NCBI GenBank assembly: GCA_945936265.1
Contig: CAMETB010000095.1
Coordinates: 1 to 5,442 of the forward strand
Length of the DNA: 5,442 nucleotides
Source: an uncultured Clostridia bacterium
Lineage (GTDB): Bacteria > Bacillota > Clostridia > Oscillospirales > CAG-272
Direction of reading: 5' to 3'
The translations under genes were made by a program, and so were the position numbers. The notes below the pieces were generated by a model. That model was not told where the DNA came from. It ran no database searches and worked only from the letters and a program-made list of their open reading frames with translations. Positions within the stretch are counted from its first letter, which is position 1. Every line of letters begins with the position of its first letter. Positions 1 through 5,442 of the stretch are shown here, piece after piece.

Positions 1-273
1 TTTTACTTTGTCTATGAATATCGAAGCGTACTCCGTACCCGTGAGTTCCTTGCCGAATAAGTGAAGTCCGAAGCCCGTATGAATACACTGATTAAGTATT
101 CCGCCGAGTTCATGTTCACGCTCTATTATAAGAACATCCGAGGGGTCCGTTCCCGCTTCAACGGCACCGAGTGCGGCGGCAAGACCGGCAGGGCCTGCGC
201 CTATTACGACGAGTTTTCTCTCGTCGTAGTATTCACACGGTTTATTTTCCTTTTTTACGGCGTCCCTCATCAT
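1..273 (-). CDS. FAD/NAD(P)-binding oxidoreductase, partial (C-terminal part beyond left edge)
   Basis: The 91 codons present are the N-terminal end of a flavoprotein of the pyridine nucleotide-disulfide oxidoreductase type. Seen: a dinucleotide-binding Rossmann motif GAGPAG at residues 25-30, an acidic residue (Glu51) where the FAD ribose is normally held, and the stretch GGILNQCIHTGFGLH (57-71), which I recognise as typical of the oxidoreductase that follows GlpA/LhgO-like dehydrogenases in Clostridia. Its start codon overlaps the stop of the upstream dehydrogenase (ATGA), so the two are probably translationally coupled and work together. An inferred role is to take electrons from the dehydrogenase and pass them to NAD(P) or another carrier. 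A second in-frame ATG directly follows the first (start at 270), and the GAGAGG ribosome binding site sits 5 nt from the first and 8 nt from the second, so either may be used. An 18-20 residue charged extension precedes the Rossmann fold. In related operons a small DUF1667 protein follows; that would lie off the left edge and is not seen here. Confidence 0.9.
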   Translation of the reverse strand, partial: MMRDAVKKENKPCEYYDERKLVVIGAGPAGLAAALGAVEAGTDPSDVLIIEREHELGGILNQCIHTGFGLHLFGKELTGTEYASIFIDKVK

Positions 274-1712
274 TTCGTCCTCTCAAAAAGAATATTTGAA
301 TGATTTCCGAATTTCTTTACTTCGTCAAGCGGAATATCAAGTTCCTTCGATATTATTTCGGCAACCTTGGTTCTGCAAAATCCGCCCTGGCATCTGCCCA
401 TGCCCGCCCTTGTCCTTCTCTTTACCATATCAACGGTATGCGCGGGAATCGGACGGTGTATTGCGTTTGCAATGTCCGCCTCGGTTATCTTTTCGCAACG
501 GCACACTATCTTTGCATACCCCGGATTTTCTTTTACGGCGGCGACCTTTTCCTCGTCGGTCATACGGGCAAAAGTTTTGAAATTGCCTGCTTTTGATCTC
601 GTTTTTATATATCCCTCTCGCTCCTCCATATCAAGTCCGCACTCTTTGAGAAGTCCGGCTACGTACTCGCCTATTGCTGGTGAGGATGCAAGCCCCGGGG
701 ATTCTATGCCCGCGGCGTGAATAAAGTTCCTGAATTTTTCTGATTTACGGATATAGAAATCTCCGCAGGTGGGCGTCGGGCGCACTCCCGCAAAAGAAGT
801 TATGACGGTCTTTAGGTTTATATCGGGTGTCAACAGTTTTGCACCCTCGGATATTTCCATAAGTCCTCTTACCGTGACGCTCGTATCGTCCTTATCGTCT
901 ACCTCGTTTGCGTTCGGTCCGACTATTATGTTGCCGTCAGCCGTTGGAGATACGAGTATTCCCTTGCCCTTTTCGCTCGGGGTCACAAAAAGCGTCCTTG
1001 ATGCGATAAATCCCTCGCTTTTGTCAAGAAGCATATATTCTCCCCTTCTGGGAATTATCTTAAACGGCAAGGGATCTCCGAGTATTCTTGCTATATCGTC
1101 GGCATAAAGCCCTGCCGCGTTGACGACGTATTTTGAAGAAAGACTTCTATTGCCGTCGGATACGGTATAGGCTTGCCCGTCGTAATCTATTTCTGAAACC
1201 TTGAAATCAAAATAAAATTCCGTTCCGTTAGTCGCCGCGTTCTCGCTTACCGCAAATGCAAGGTCGTACGGACAAACTATTCCCGCACTCGGTGCAAAAA
1301 GGGCGCAGGTGGCGTCTTTTGAAACGTGAGGTTCCAGTTGCATAAGTTCTTCTTTTTCGATTATGCGAAGTCCCTTTACTCCGTTTGTCTCTCCTCTTTT
1401 TTTGAGAAGTTCTATGTGTTCTCTGTCTTTATCGGAAAAGCCAACGACAAGCGAACCGCATTTTTCATATGCGACATCAAGCGTTTTTGCTATTTCCTCC
1501 ATCATGGCGCAACCGCGGACGTTGAGTTTTGCTTTGAGCGTTCCCTCTTTTGCGTCGTATCCTGCGTGAACTATTGCGGAATTTGCACGTGTGGAGCCCG
1601 ACGCCACGTCTGTGCCTGCTTCCACTACCGCAACCTTTACATTATATTTTGCAAGCCGATACGCAGTCATTGACCCCGTTATTCCGGCTCCTATAATTAT
1701 AACATCATACAT
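270..1712 (-). CDS. FAD-dependent dehydrogenase, GlpA/LhgO-like, with C-terminal BFD-like [2Fe-2S] domain
   Basis: This is a 480-residue flavoenzyme predicted to oxidise a small hydroxy compound and feed electrons through FAD and an iron-sulfur centre to its partner encoded next. Seen: an N-terminal Rossmann motif GAGITG (8-13) with Glu31 at the end of the second strand; the STRANSAIVHAGYD segment (40-53) typical of this DAO subfamily; a long DAO domain with GLYADDIA (201-208), FAGVRPT (307-313) and AAGIESPGL (333-341); then a C-terminal domain with Cys404 and Cys406 (CRC) and Cys441 and Cys446 (CQGGFC), a CxC...CX4C pattern that fits a BFD-like [2Fe-2S] site. Escherichia coli GlpA has the same DAO-plus-BFD order but is longer. 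The start is supported by GGAGGG 10 nt upstream and by the Rossmann strand beginning at residue 3. No signal peptide or membrane helix is seen, so it is probably cytosolic. Substrate is uncertain: glycerol 3-phosphate and L-2-hydroxyglutarate-type acids are both used by relatives. Confidence 0.93.
   Translation of the reverse strand: MYDVIIIGAGITGSMTAYRLAKYNVKVAVVEAGTDVASGSTRANSAIVHAGYDAKEGTLKAKLNVRGCAMMEEIAKTLDVAYEKCGSLVVGFSDKDREHIELLKKRGETNGVKGLRIIEKEELMQLEPHVSKDATCALFAPSAGIVCPYDLAFAVSENAATNGTEFYFDFKVSEIDYDGQAYTVSDGNRSLSSKYVVNAAGLYADDIARILGDPLPFKIIPRRGEYMLLDKSEGFIASRTLFVTPSEKGKGILVSPTADGNIIVGPNANEVDDKDDTSVTVRGLMEISEGAKLLTPDINLKTVITSFAGVRPTPTCGDFYIRKSEKFRNFIHAAGIESPGLASSPAIGEYVAGLLKECGLDMEEREGYIKTRSKAGNFKTFARMTDEEKVAAVKENPGYAKIVCRCEKITEADIANAIHRPIPAHTVDMVKRRTRAGMGRCQGGFCRTKVAEIISKELDIPLDEVKKFGNHSNILFERTK
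279..284 (-). promoter_or_regulatory. Ribosome binding site for the second flavoprotein gene
   Basis: GAGAGG on the minus strand lies inside the last codons of the upstream dehydrogenase gene. It is 5 nt before the ATG at 273 and 8 nt before the ATG at 270. The latter spacing is nearer the usual optimum, so the true start may be the second ATG; the two differ by a single Met. Confidence 0.6.
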
Positions 1713-1745
1713 TGTGTTTTATCCCTCCGAAGAAATGACGAATAC

Positions 1746-1774
1746 ATTCTACCATAATTTTCAGCGTTTTTCAA
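1746..1774 (-). promoter_or_regulatory. Predicted sigma-A promoter of the flavoprotein operon
   Basis: On the minus strand, TTGAAA (1769-1774) and TAGAAT (1746-1751) are separated by exactly 17 bp, and TGG just before the -10 box gives an extended -10. Transcription would start near 1739, leaving a leader of about 27 nt that carries the GGAGGG ribosome binding site (1723-1728). The short leader leaves no room for a riboswitch. The -35 box overlaps an inverted repeat shared with the divergent promoter. Confidence 0.72.
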
Positions 1775-1788
1775 GTCTTTTACTTGAA
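1770..1788. repeat. Inverted repeat between divergent promoters, possible operator
   Basis: TTCAAGT (1770-1776) and ACTTGAA (1782-1788) are perfect 7-bp inverted arms around a 5-base CTTTT spacer. Each arm contains most of one -35 box: TTGAAA for the leftward promoter and TTGAAT for the rightward one. It lacks a GC-rich stem or a T-run, so it does not look like a terminator. It could bind a dimeric regulator, or the symmetry could arise only because two -35 boxes face each other. No regulator gene is present in the window. Confidence 0.5.
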
Positions 1789-1812
1789 TATATTATGCGA
1801 GTGTGATAAAAT
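1784..1812 (+). promoter_or_regulatory. Predicted sigma-A promoter of mrnC
   Basis: TTGAAT (1784-1789) and TAAAAT (1807-1812) are 17 bp apart, and TGA immediately before the -10 box makes it an extended -10. The expected transcription start is near 1819, giving a leader of about 24 nt with the GGAG ribosome binding site at 1831-1834. The promoter is divergent from that of the flavoprotein operon, with only 9 bp between the two -35 boxes. Confidence 0.72.
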
Positions 1813-1842
1813 ATATTGAAAACTTTACACGGAGCGTGAAAA

Positions 1843-2214
1843 ATGAACGAATTTACAATGATAAGTGCCTCTGCTCTTGCATATCTCGGCGACAGTGTAA
1901 TAGAGCTTGAGGTAAGAGAACGGCTTATTAAAAAAGGATATGAAAAAAGTCTTAAGCTCAATACGGAGGCAAAAAAATTCGTCACCGCGGTTGCGCAAAG
2001 CAAGGCTTTTCTCAAAATTGCCGACATTCTGACAAAAGACGAGGCGGATATTGCAAGGAGGGCAAAAAACTCCTCCCACTTGAACGTGCCGAAAAGCGCT
2101 TCGGCGGCGGAATACAAAAACGCAACCTCGTTTGAGGCGATTTTCGGATACCTTTATCTGTCCGGCAACAAGGAACGCATAAAAGAGCTTTTCGATATTG
2201 CGTACTCGGAATAA
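1843..2214 (+). CDS. mrnC: Mini-ribonuclease III (23S rRNA maturation)
   Basis: This 123-residue protein matches Mini-III, an RNase III-type dimeric endonuclease without a separate double-stranded RNA-binding domain. In Bacillus subtilis it trims the 5' and 3' ends of 23S rRNA, acting in the cytoplasm on the precursor stem. Seen: the RNase III-like signature ALAYLGDSVIE (11-21) with presumed metal-binding Asp17; RRAKN (72-76) in the region of the RNA-contacting loop; and ATSFEAIFGYLYLSG (94-108) with presumed catalytic Glu98. Both acidic residues expected for activity are present. The protein is shorter than the B. subtilis enzyme, mostly at the N terminus. The start at 1843 is supported by GGAG 8 nt upstream; Met6 is an alternative without its own binding site. 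The usual Bacillota neighbours cysS and rlmB are absent here: the gene has its own promoter and is flanked by unrelated functions. Confidence 0.93.
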   Translation: MNEFTMISASALAYLGDSVIELEVRERLIKKGYEKSLKLNTEAKKFVTAVAQSKAFLKIADILTKDEADIARRAKNSSHLNVPKSASAAEYKNATSFEAIFGYLYLSGNKERIKELFDIAYSE

Positions 2215-2233
2215 AATTCATCAAAAATTCATC
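2213..2233 (+). repeat. Two copies of AAAATTCATC with an 11-bp period
   Basis: The 10-mer AAAATTCATC occurs at 2213-2222 and 2224-2233, one base apart, so the copies are about one helical turn apart. The first overlaps the stop codon of mrnC. The pair ends 21 bp before the -35 box of the ABC operon promoter and is followed by a T-run (2234-2240). It could be a direct-repeat binding site or an AT-rich UP-like element. No hairpin that would act as a terminator is visible. Confidence 0.5.
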
Positions 2234-2254
2234 TTTTTTTCAGTTTTGTTCCTA

Positions 2255-2283
2255 TTGACATGCGCGCGTTAAAATGTTACAAT
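2255..2283 (+). promoter_or_regulatory. Predicted strong sigma-A promoter of the ABC exporter operon
   Basis: A perfect TTGACA (2255-2260) is followed after 17 bp by TACAAT (2278-2283), with TGT directly before it (extended -10). Transcription should begin near 2290, giving a leader of about 26 nt. The ribosome binding site AAAGGA (2304-2309) is 6 nt from the ATG at 2316. With such a close match to consensus the operon is probably well expressed unless repressed. The spacer is GC-alternating (GCGCGCG). Confidence 0.82.
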
Positions 2284-2315
2284 GGGAGCGCTATTTATGA
2301 AGGAAAGGATTTCTT

Positions 2316-4055
2316 ATGTTAAAAAGACTCTCAAAATGTATCGGTGAATACAAAAAAAGCACGGTACTCACGCCTATTTTCGTTTCGATGGAAGTTGTGG
2401 TTGAGTGTCTGCTTCCGTTTATCACCGCATCTTTAATAGAACAGATAGAAGCGGGGTGCGACCTGTCCGTAATACTCAAATACGGCGCCGCGCTCGTTGT
2501 GCTTGCAATGCTCTCCCTCTCTTTCGGAGTTCTTGCGGGAAAGCACTGCGCGATAGCCTCCTGCGGCTTTGCAAAAAATTTAAGAAAAGATCTTTACGAG
2601 AACACGCAGAACTTCTCTTTCGAAAATATTGACAAATTCTCGACCTCGAGTCTTGTGACGCGTCTTACCACCGACGTCACCAACGTTCAGCAATCGTTTA
2701 TGATGCTGATAAGAACGGCTATAAGATGTCCGTTTATGCTTATATTCGCTCTTATCATGTCGTTTGTGATGGGCGGAAAGATGGCGCTTATATTCGTGGC
2801 GGTTGTGCCGTTTCTCATCTTTGCTCTCGGAATGATAATAAAAACGGTTATGCCGATTTTCGAGCGCGCGTTCCGCAAATACGACGTGCTTAACAACTCC
2901 GTACAGGAAAACGTAAAGGGAATGAGAGTTGTAAAATCGTTCGTACGTGAAGACTACGAGGAGCAAAAATTTGACAAAGCTTCCGAAGATCTTGCAGGTG
3001 ATTTTCTCAAGGCGGAAAAGGTACTGGCTCTCAGCTCTCCGGTTATGCAGCTTTGTATGTATGCCGTAACTTTCTGTATATGCTACTTCGGCTCAAAAAC
3101 CATTCTGTTCGGGACAAATACCGACTTCGGTATCGGCGGTTTGTCTGGACTTATTACCTATGGCGTTCAGATACTTTCAAGCCTTATGATGATATCAATG
3201 ATATTCGTAACATTAACGATGTCCGGCGAGAGTGCACGCCGTATTTACGAGGTGCTTGAAGAAAAGCCGACCATTAAAAATCCCGAAAACGCCGTAACCG
3301 AAGTTAAAAACGGCGACGTCGATTTTGACGGCGTATATTTCAAATATTCCGAGAGAGCGGAAAAATACGCTCTTGAAAATATAAACCTCCATATAAAATC
3401 GGGGCAGACCGTCGGTATTATAGGCGGAACGGGAAGCGCAAAATCAACCCTTATACAGCTTATTTCCCGTCTGTACGACGCAACGAAGGGCTCTGTCAAG
3501 GTAGGAGATATCGACGTTCGCTCCTATGACCTTGAAGCACTCAGAAATCAGGTAAGCGTCGTTTTACAGAAAAACATTCTCTTTTCGGGAACGATAAAGG
3601 AAAACTTGCGCTGGGGCGACGAAAACGCCTCCGACGAGGAACTTGTACGCGCGTGCAAGCTCGCGCAGGCGGACGAATTTATATCTTCTCTGCCGAACGG
3701 CTACGACACATATATAGAACAGGGCGGAACAAACGTTTCGGGAGGTCAGAAGCAAAGGCTTTGTATTGCGAGAGCAATTCTCAAAAAACCGAAAATTCTT
3801 ATTCTCGACGACTCGACGAGTGCGGTTGATACAAAGACGGACGCTCTTATAAGAAACGCGCTGCAGAACGAAATACCCGACACGACGAAGATAATAATAG
3901 CGCAGCGTATTTCGTCGGTTGAGAACGCCGATATGATAGTAGTTCTCGACGACGGCAAAATATGCGACGTTGGAACGCACGCAAAACTTCTCGAAAGCAG
4001 TCCCATTTACCACGAAGTATATACGTCCCAGACGAAGGGAGGTAAGATGGAATGA
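2316..4055 (+). CDS. ABC exporter half-transporter with degenerate ATPase site (multidrug type)
   Basis: This 579-residue protein is a membrane domain fused to an ATPase domain, the layout of type I (ABCB/MsbA-like) exporters. About six hydrophobic segments are seen near 17-40, 51-73, 128-152, 155-180, 238-260 and 275-300, with coupling-helix-like stretches at about 102-125 and 200-222. In the ATPase domain: A-loop Tyr344, Walker A GGTGSAKS (370-377), Q-loop Gln418, signature VSGGQ (474-478), Walker B ILILDD (494-499) and DSTSAVD after it. Asp499 replaces the usual catalytic Glu, and Gln530 replaces the switch His. Such changes are known in the non-hydrolysing site of heterodimeric exporters such as TM287/288 and BmrCD, so I infer it pairs with the product of the next gene. 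Walker A has Ala375 where Gly is usual, a variant I recall in this subfamily. It has its own promoter, and its stop overlaps the next start (ATGA). Substrate unknown: drugs, lipids or peptides are possible. Confidence 0.93.
   Translation: MLKRLSKCIGEYKKSTVLTPIFVSMEVVVECLLPFITASLIEQIEAGCDLSVILKYGAALVVLAMLSLSFGVLAGKHCAIASCGFAKNLRKDLYENTQNFSFENIDKFSTSSLVTRLTTDVTNVQQSFMMLIRTAIRCPFMLIFALIMSFVMGGKMALIFVAVVPFLIFALGMIIKTVMPIFERAFRKYDVLNNSVQENVKGMRVVKSFVREDYEEQKFDKASEDLAGDFLKAEKVLALSSPVMQLCMYAVTFCICYFGSKTILFGTNTDFGIGGLSGLITYGVQILSSLMMISMIFVTLTMSGESARRIYEVLEEKPTIKNPENAVTEVKNGDVDFDGVYFKYSERAEKYALENINLHIKSGQTVGIIGGTGSAKSTLIQLISRLYDATKGSVKVGDIDVRSYDLEALRNQVSVVLQKNILFSGTIKENLRWGDENASDEELVRACKLAQADEFISSLPNGYDTYIEQGGTNVSGGQKQRLCIARAILKKPKILILDDSTSAVDTKTDALIRNALQNEIPDTTKIIIAQRISSVENADMIVVLDDGKICDVGTHAKLLESSPIYHEVYTSQTKGGKME
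4038..4042 (+). promoter_or_regulatory. Ribosome binding site deciding the start of the second ABC gene
   Basis: GGAGG, within AGGGAGGT, lies 9 nt before the ATG at 4052 and inside the last codons of the first ABC gene. A nearer ATG (4047) is in the frame of the upstream gene, and the later in-frame ATG at 4064 has no comparable site. This supports 4052 and equal, coupled production of both subunits. Confidence 0.8.
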
Positions 4056-5442
4056 ACGGAAAGATGAAAGGAAGGCGCCCTGTCAAAAAGGTCAAAAAGG
4101 GCACTTTTTCAAGACTTATCAAATACCTCTTTTCCTTCTACAAGATACCGATGATTATAATTATCGTCTGTATCGTTTTCAGCGCAATAGGAAACGCTTT
4201 GCCGAATATATTCGTACAGAATATAGTCGGAGCCATAACGAGCGCAACGTCGGAAAACGCAACTCTTACCGCATCCGAGGCGTTTGCCCGCATTTCAGAA
4301 CTTGCGCTTATGCTCATTTGCGTGTATGTTGTCGGAATACTCTCAACATTTATTTACACACTGCTTATGGCGTATGTAACGCAGGGATTTCTCTGCAAGA
4401 TGCGTAACAAGATGTTCGGCGGTATGCAAAAGCTTCCGATCAAGTACTTTGATACGCACACGCACGGCGATATAATGTCATACTACACAAACGATATAGA
4501 TACTTTAAGGCAGCTTATATCGCAGTCGCTCCCGCAACTTATATCGTCGGCGCTTGTAATAATAGTCCTTGTCGGTATAATGCTCTATTACAGTCTGTGG
4601 CTCACTCTTACCGTCGGTCTTGGCGTTATTGCCATGTATTTCGTTACCGTAAAGGTCGGCGGCGGAAGTGCAAGATTTTTTGTAAAGCAGCAAAAATCGC
4701 TCGGTAAAACAGAGGGCTTTATCGAGGAGATGATGAACGGGCAAAAGGTAGTTCAGGTATTCTGCCACGAAGAAAAATGCAAGGAACAGTTCGACAAACT
4801 GAACTCACAGCTCTGTGAGGACTCCACAAGTGCAAACGAATATGCAAATATCCTTATGCCTATTATGGGCAACATAGGAAATATTCTTTACGTTGTCGTC
4901 ACGTTTGTCGGCGGAGTTCTGATGGCTCTTAACGTTCCGAACGTTTCAATTTCAATGCTTGCGCTCGAAATACCTACCGTCGTAGTATTTATAAATATGA
5001 CGAGACAATTTACAATGAACGTAAGCCAGGTTTCGCAACAGGTAAACGCAGTGGCGATGGCTCTTGCGGGTGCGGAACGTATATTTGAGCTTATGGACGA
5101 GGAGCCTGAGCAGGACAACGGCTACGTAACCCTTGTCAACGCTACCGAAAAAGACGGCAAAATATATGAAAGCGACGTGCGTACGGGTACATGGGCATGG
5201 AAGCATCCTCACGAGGATGGCTCCGTCACCTACACAAAGCTTTGCGGCGACGTAAGATTTAAAGATGTTGACTTCGGCTATGTGCCCGACAAGATAGTTC
5301 TTCACGATATTACTCTTTACGCCGAGCCGGGACAGAAAATAGCGTTTGTAGGCGCTACCGGTGCAGGCAAGACCACCATAACCAACCTGATTAACCGATT
5401 TTATGATATTCAGGACGGTAAAATCCGTTACGATGGGATTAA
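4052..5442 (+). CDS. ABC exporter half-transporter, catalytic partner, partial (C-terminal part beyond right edge)
   Basis: The 463 codons present encode the membrane domain and the start of the ATPase domain of a second half-exporter. Seen: a very basic N terminus (eight Lys/Arg in residues 4-16); hydrophobic segments near 34-52, 85-110, 160-200 (two helices), 268-293 and 298-318; a coupling-helix region at KLPIKYFDTHTHGDI (about residues 130-144); A-loop Tyr410 in FGY; and a canonical Walker A GATGAGKT (434-441). The Q-loop, signature, Walker B and switch His are off the right edge. The Walker A is standard, unlike that of its neighbour, which fits the hydrolysing-site partner in an asymmetric heterodimer (inferred). 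Between membrane and ATPase domains (355-398) lies a linker about 30 residues longer than in the upstream subunit, with TGTWAWKHPHEDG. The ATGA overlap with the upstream gene and the ribosome binding site 9 nt away set the start. The reading frame is intact to the edge. Confidence 0.92.
   Translation, partial: MNGKMKGRRPVKKVKKGTFSRLIKYLFSFYKIPMIIIIVCIVFSAIGNALPNIFVQNIVGAITSATSENATLTASEAFARISELALMLICVYVVGILSTFIYTLLMAYVTQGFLCKMRNKMFGGMQKLPIKYFDTHTHGDIMSYYTNDIDTLRQLISQSLPQLISSALVIIVLVGIMLYYSLWLTLTVGLGVIAMYFVTVKVGGGSARFFVKQQKSLGKTEGFIEEMMNGQKVVQVFCHEEKCKEQFDKLNSQLCEDSTSANEYANILMPIMGNIGNILYVVVTFVGGVLMALNVPNVSISMLALEIPTVVVFINMTRQFTMNVSQVSQQVNAVAMALAGAERIFELMDEEPEQDNGYVTLVNATEKDGKIYESDVRTGTWAWKHPHEDGSVTYTKLCGDVRFKDVDFGYVPDKIVLHDITLYAEPGQKIAFVGATGAGKTTITNLINRFYDIQDGKIRYDGI
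4082..4099 (+). repeat. Tandem 9-bp repeat within the second ABC gene
   Basis: GTCAAAAAG occurs twice in direct succession (4082-4090 and 4091-4099), in frame, encoding Val-Lys-Lys twice (residues 11-16). It adds to the basic N-terminal tail that would lie on the cytoplasmic side before the first helix. It is probably a small in-frame duplication and could vary in copy number between strains. Confidence 0.6.

Noticed and set aside
296..1673. Several plus-strand open frames opposite the dehydrogenase gene.
   Set aside because: They lie antisense to a gene with clear family motifs throughout, show no recognisable protein family and have low-complexity or Cys/Phe-rich composition typical of shadow frames.
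1770..1788. Inverted repeat considered as a bidirectional terminator.
   Set aside because: The genes on either side diverge from it, the stem is AT-rich and no T-run follows on either strand.
2213..2240. A-rich then T-rich stretch after mrnC considered as an intrinsic terminator.
   Set aside because: Only a weak A-U pairing is possible and there is no GC-containing stem before the T-run.
2297..2347. Possible 16-codon leader peptide (ATG at 2297, out of frame with the first ABC gene) preceded by GGGAG.
   Set aside because: The GGGAG at 2284-2288 lies directly after the -10 box and before the expected transcription start (about 2290), so it would not be in the mRNA.
2580..2966. A 128-residue minus-strand open frame rich in His, Lys, Arg and Tyr inside the first ABC gene.
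   Set aside because: It is the complement of membrane-domain codons; its composition follows from that and no supporting promoter or binding site was seen.
4505..5305. Minus-strand open frames within the second ABC gene.
   Set aside because: The plus-strand frame is continuous from 4052 to the edge with ABC exporter features, so these are shadows.

Overview
The window looks like chromosomal DNA of a low-to-mid GC Bacillota (Clostridia-type, probably anaerobic) bacterium. The evidence is a Mini-III ribonuclease gene, typical of Bacillota, strong GGAGG-type ribosome binding sites, sigma-A promoters with extended -10 boxes, frequent ATA isoleucine codons, and an anaerobe-style flavoprotein pair. 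I cannot name genus or species from the sequence.

Left part (1-1712, minus strand): a two-gene flavoprotein operon read leftwards. The upstream gene encodes a 480-residue FAD-dependent dehydrogenase of the GlpA/LhgO-like DAO family with a C-terminal four-cysteine [2Fe-2S] (BFD-like) domain. It overlaps by ATGA with a second FAD/NAD-binding oxidoreductase that runs off the left edge. Together they look like a substrate-oxidising flavoprotein plus a partner that passes electrons on. The substrate (glycerol 3-phosphate or a 2-hydroxyacid are candidates) cannot be fixed from sequence.

Centre (1713-2315): a short divergent control region carries two back-to-back extended -10 promoters whose -35 boxes overlap the arms of one inverted repeat. 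To the right is mrnC, the Mini-III RNase that matures 23S rRNA. It is followed by about 100 bp with a direct repeat and a near-consensus promoter for the next operon. No convincing intrinsic terminator separates mrnC from that promoter.

Right part (2316-5442, plus strand): two overlapping (ATGA) genes for half-size ABC exporters, each a six-helix membrane domain followed by an ATPase domain. The first has a degenerate ATPase site (Asp for the catalytic Glu, Gln for the switch His). The second is cut by the right edge just after its canonical Walker A motif and carries an additional linker between membrane and ATPase domains. This is the layout of an asymmetric heterodimeric multidrug-type ABC exporter.

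I see no mobile element, CRISPR array, tRNA or rRNA. The window reads as ordinary core and accessory chromosome. The points most worth a second look are the face-to-face promoters, the asymmetric ATPase sites and the linker insertion.
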